Shown here: positions 62,913-64,000 of the stretch, piece after piece
Numbering within the stretch: the stretch's first letter is position 1
How the letters are laid out: each line of letters begins with the position of its first letter
DNA from: Cyanobacteria bacterium FACHB-63
Lineage (GTDB): Bacteria; Cyanobacteriota; Cyanobacteriia; Leptolyngbyales; Leptolyngbyaceae
Reading direction: 5' to 3'
Length of the DNA: 64,000 nt
NCBI GenBank assembly: GCA_014695255.1
Contig: JACJNX010000099.1
Location: 23,447-87,446 of the forward strand
Made by a program: the position numbers and the translations under genes
The notes under the pieces: model-generated
What the model saw: the letters and a program-made list of their open reading frames with translations, nothing else
What the model was told of the DNA's origin: nothing
Database searches by the model: none

Positions 62913-62997
62913 GATGCGCTAGACCTAGGGATCAAGTTGGCGAAACCCAGTAGTAGCGGATACTATAGCGAAGGGGCTCCCCAGGTCTAGACCACTA
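62913..62997. mobile_element. 84-bp palindromic repeat, copy 2 (degenerate)
   Basis: The left arm GATGCGCTAGACCTAGGGATC and the interior AAGTTGGCGAAACCCAGTAG plus TAGCGAAGGGG follow copy 1 at 51990. The right arm CCCCAGGTCTAGACCAC pairs less well. About three quarters of the bases match copy 1. Confidence 0.7.
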
Positions 62998-63272
62998 CCA
63001 TTGCATCTAGGCTGACGGAATCAGAAGTCTTGTGCATCTCGCTGTGACGGCTTCCCTCAGCTCCATGTCACGTATTTAATTAAAAGACTTATACAAAAGA
63101 AAAAAGTAATTCGTTAGTATAACCGAGTCACCGTCATACTCGAACGGAGAAGTGTGAGGTCTTGCTGGACTAAGCGGATTGCACCGACAAGATTTGGGGA
63201 GTGATGATGAGCATTTCTCTAGGGGGGGCAGTAGCCGCCTTGTCTCACACTATCACCCACAGCTGACAATTG
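62998..63272. other. Gap before the truncated kinase gene
   Basis: About 270 bases. AT-rich DNA at 63070-63125 may contain the promoter. A run of seven G residues lies at about 63221-63227. No coding frame with support. Confidence 0.45.
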
Positions 63273-63905
63273 ATGCCAGAAGAAAAATCGGTCCGCCTTG
63301 GATTCTTAAATACGCTGATTAAGCGCATCATTGCAGCAAAGGAACCTCCTGATTCAACATCCTTCAGTCGTTCAACGCTTTCGCTAAGGTGGTATCTTGT
63401 CATCCTGGTCGCAGGAACTTTGCTTCCCGTTGTGATGTTTGCCGTTGTAGTCGCCTATAGACTGTCTAGTGAGGCACAATCAGCATCAGAACGGCGTGCA
63501 CTTCTCGCAGCTCGTAACTTAGCCTCGACGGTAGAGCGAGAACTTTCAAGCACCACTCGGACACTTCAAGCCTTGGCATCATCAGAACAGCTTAACCAGG
63601 ATAACCTTGAAGCTTTTCATAGTGAGGCAAAGCGAGTGGTGCCCACCCAACCGAGTTGGATCACTGTGATTCTCTTATCACCCGACGGGCAACAAGTTGT
63701 TAATACAACCCAACCCTTTGGTCTGCCCTTGCCTAGAGCAGGAGAGCCAGCAAGCCTACAGCGCGTTGTCGCAACTCGCCAGCCAACCATCGGTAATCTT
63801 AGCCCTTCAAAGCTTAAACGCAACCTTCTTGGCTTCCCAGTTCGCATCCCGGTGATGCGTGGCGACAAGCTTCAGTACGTTCTTACAGCAGGGCTGTTTT
63901 ATTGA
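63273..63905 (+). pseudogene. Sensor kinase N-terminus, truncated by an insertion
   Basis: A 210-residue fragment: cytoplasmic start, one transmembrane helix (WYLVILVAGTLLPVVMFAVVVAY) and part of a dCache-like extracytoplasmic sensor (ITVILLSPDGQQVVNT through VRIPVMRGDKLQYVLTA), then a premature stop. The family normally continues with the second half of the sensor, a second helix and a kinase. The ATG at 63273 is preferred over the adjacent TTG. A transposase gene starts 46 bases after the stop. Confidence 0.75.
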
Positions 63906-63951
63906 CAGTAGAAAAACTAGAATCCAGCTGCAGTTTGTGTTGTAACTGACG

Positions 63952-64000
63952 ATGAGCTTGATTGAGCATCTCAAACAAGTGCGGGATTATCGAACGCAAC
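63952..64000 (+). CDS. ISAs1-type transposase, first codons
   Basis: The frame from the ATG at 63952 reads MSLIEHLKQVRDYRTQ, the N-terminus seen in ISAs1-family DDE transposases. The gene continues beyond the window. It is probably the insertion that truncated the sensor kinase; the boundary would be near 63890-63905. Confidence 0.6.
   Translation, partial: MSLIEHLKQVRDYRTQ

Overview
The window is chromosomal DNA from a cyanobacterium. The evidence is the dense HIP1-type octamer GCGATCGC and its GATCG derivatives, together with cyanobacterial or plastid marker genes: ycf34, a CpcS/CpeS-family phycobiliprotein lyase, a helical carotenoid protein, DUF3181, a TxlA-type thioredoxin and a cyanobacterial-type LexA. 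Gene order, many small toxin-antitoxin pairs and Uma2 genes suggest a large-genome, probably filamentous (Leptolyngbya-like) organism, but species cannot be fixed from sequence alone. No rRNA, tRNA or CRISPR array was recognised.

Layout. 1-4.6 kb: the end of an EAL phosphodiesterase, a VOC protein, a sigma-like gene overlapping a TPR gene, and the pyrH-frr pair. 4.8-9.4 kb: alpha/beta hydrolase, aldo/keto reductase, HicBA, mutL. Two arrays of imperfect 21-bp repeats (about 5.82-6.05 and 9.42-9.69 kb) each fill a divergent promoter region. 9.8-13.5 kb: a small defence-like island with a NACHT NTPase carrying a hexanucleotide-repeat C-terminus, a VapBC-like pair flanked by a 42-bp duplication, and a UPF0175/PIN pair. 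13.7-30 kb: mostly ordinary genes, including a secreted protein, pirin, cca, ycf34, two-component regulators, an ECF transporter pair, lexA, ampG-like, CpcS, a Ser/Thr kinase, a second HicAB and a sulfite-oxidase-like molybdoenzyme. 31-47.7 kb: core metabolism and regulation, including HAD, two thioredoxin-fold proteins, RidA, two NUDIX proteins, malQ, a glutamate-dehydrogenase-family gene with an odd tail, PHP, a histidine kinase and response regulator, glycosyltransferase, fasciclin, MFS, HtrA-like protease and HCP.

48-64 kb is more fluid: a large hybrid kinase, secreted proteins (one frameshifted, one with an HExxH motif), a truncated flavin oxidoreductase, an IS6-like element with stop codons, an IS5-like fragment, an 84-bp palindromic repeat in two copies, and a stress-type cluster (erythromycin-esterase family, frameshifted SDR, esterase, two small acidic proteins). 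The right edge holds a sensor kinase cut short next to the start of an ISAs1-like transposase.

The best candidates for something undescribed are the paired 21-bp phased arrays in divergent promoters, the repeat-tailed NACHT protein in its toxin-antitoxin setting, a leader stem that would occlude the start codon of a TPR gene, paired operators 42 bp apart at the pirin promoter, and the small mobile palindromes.
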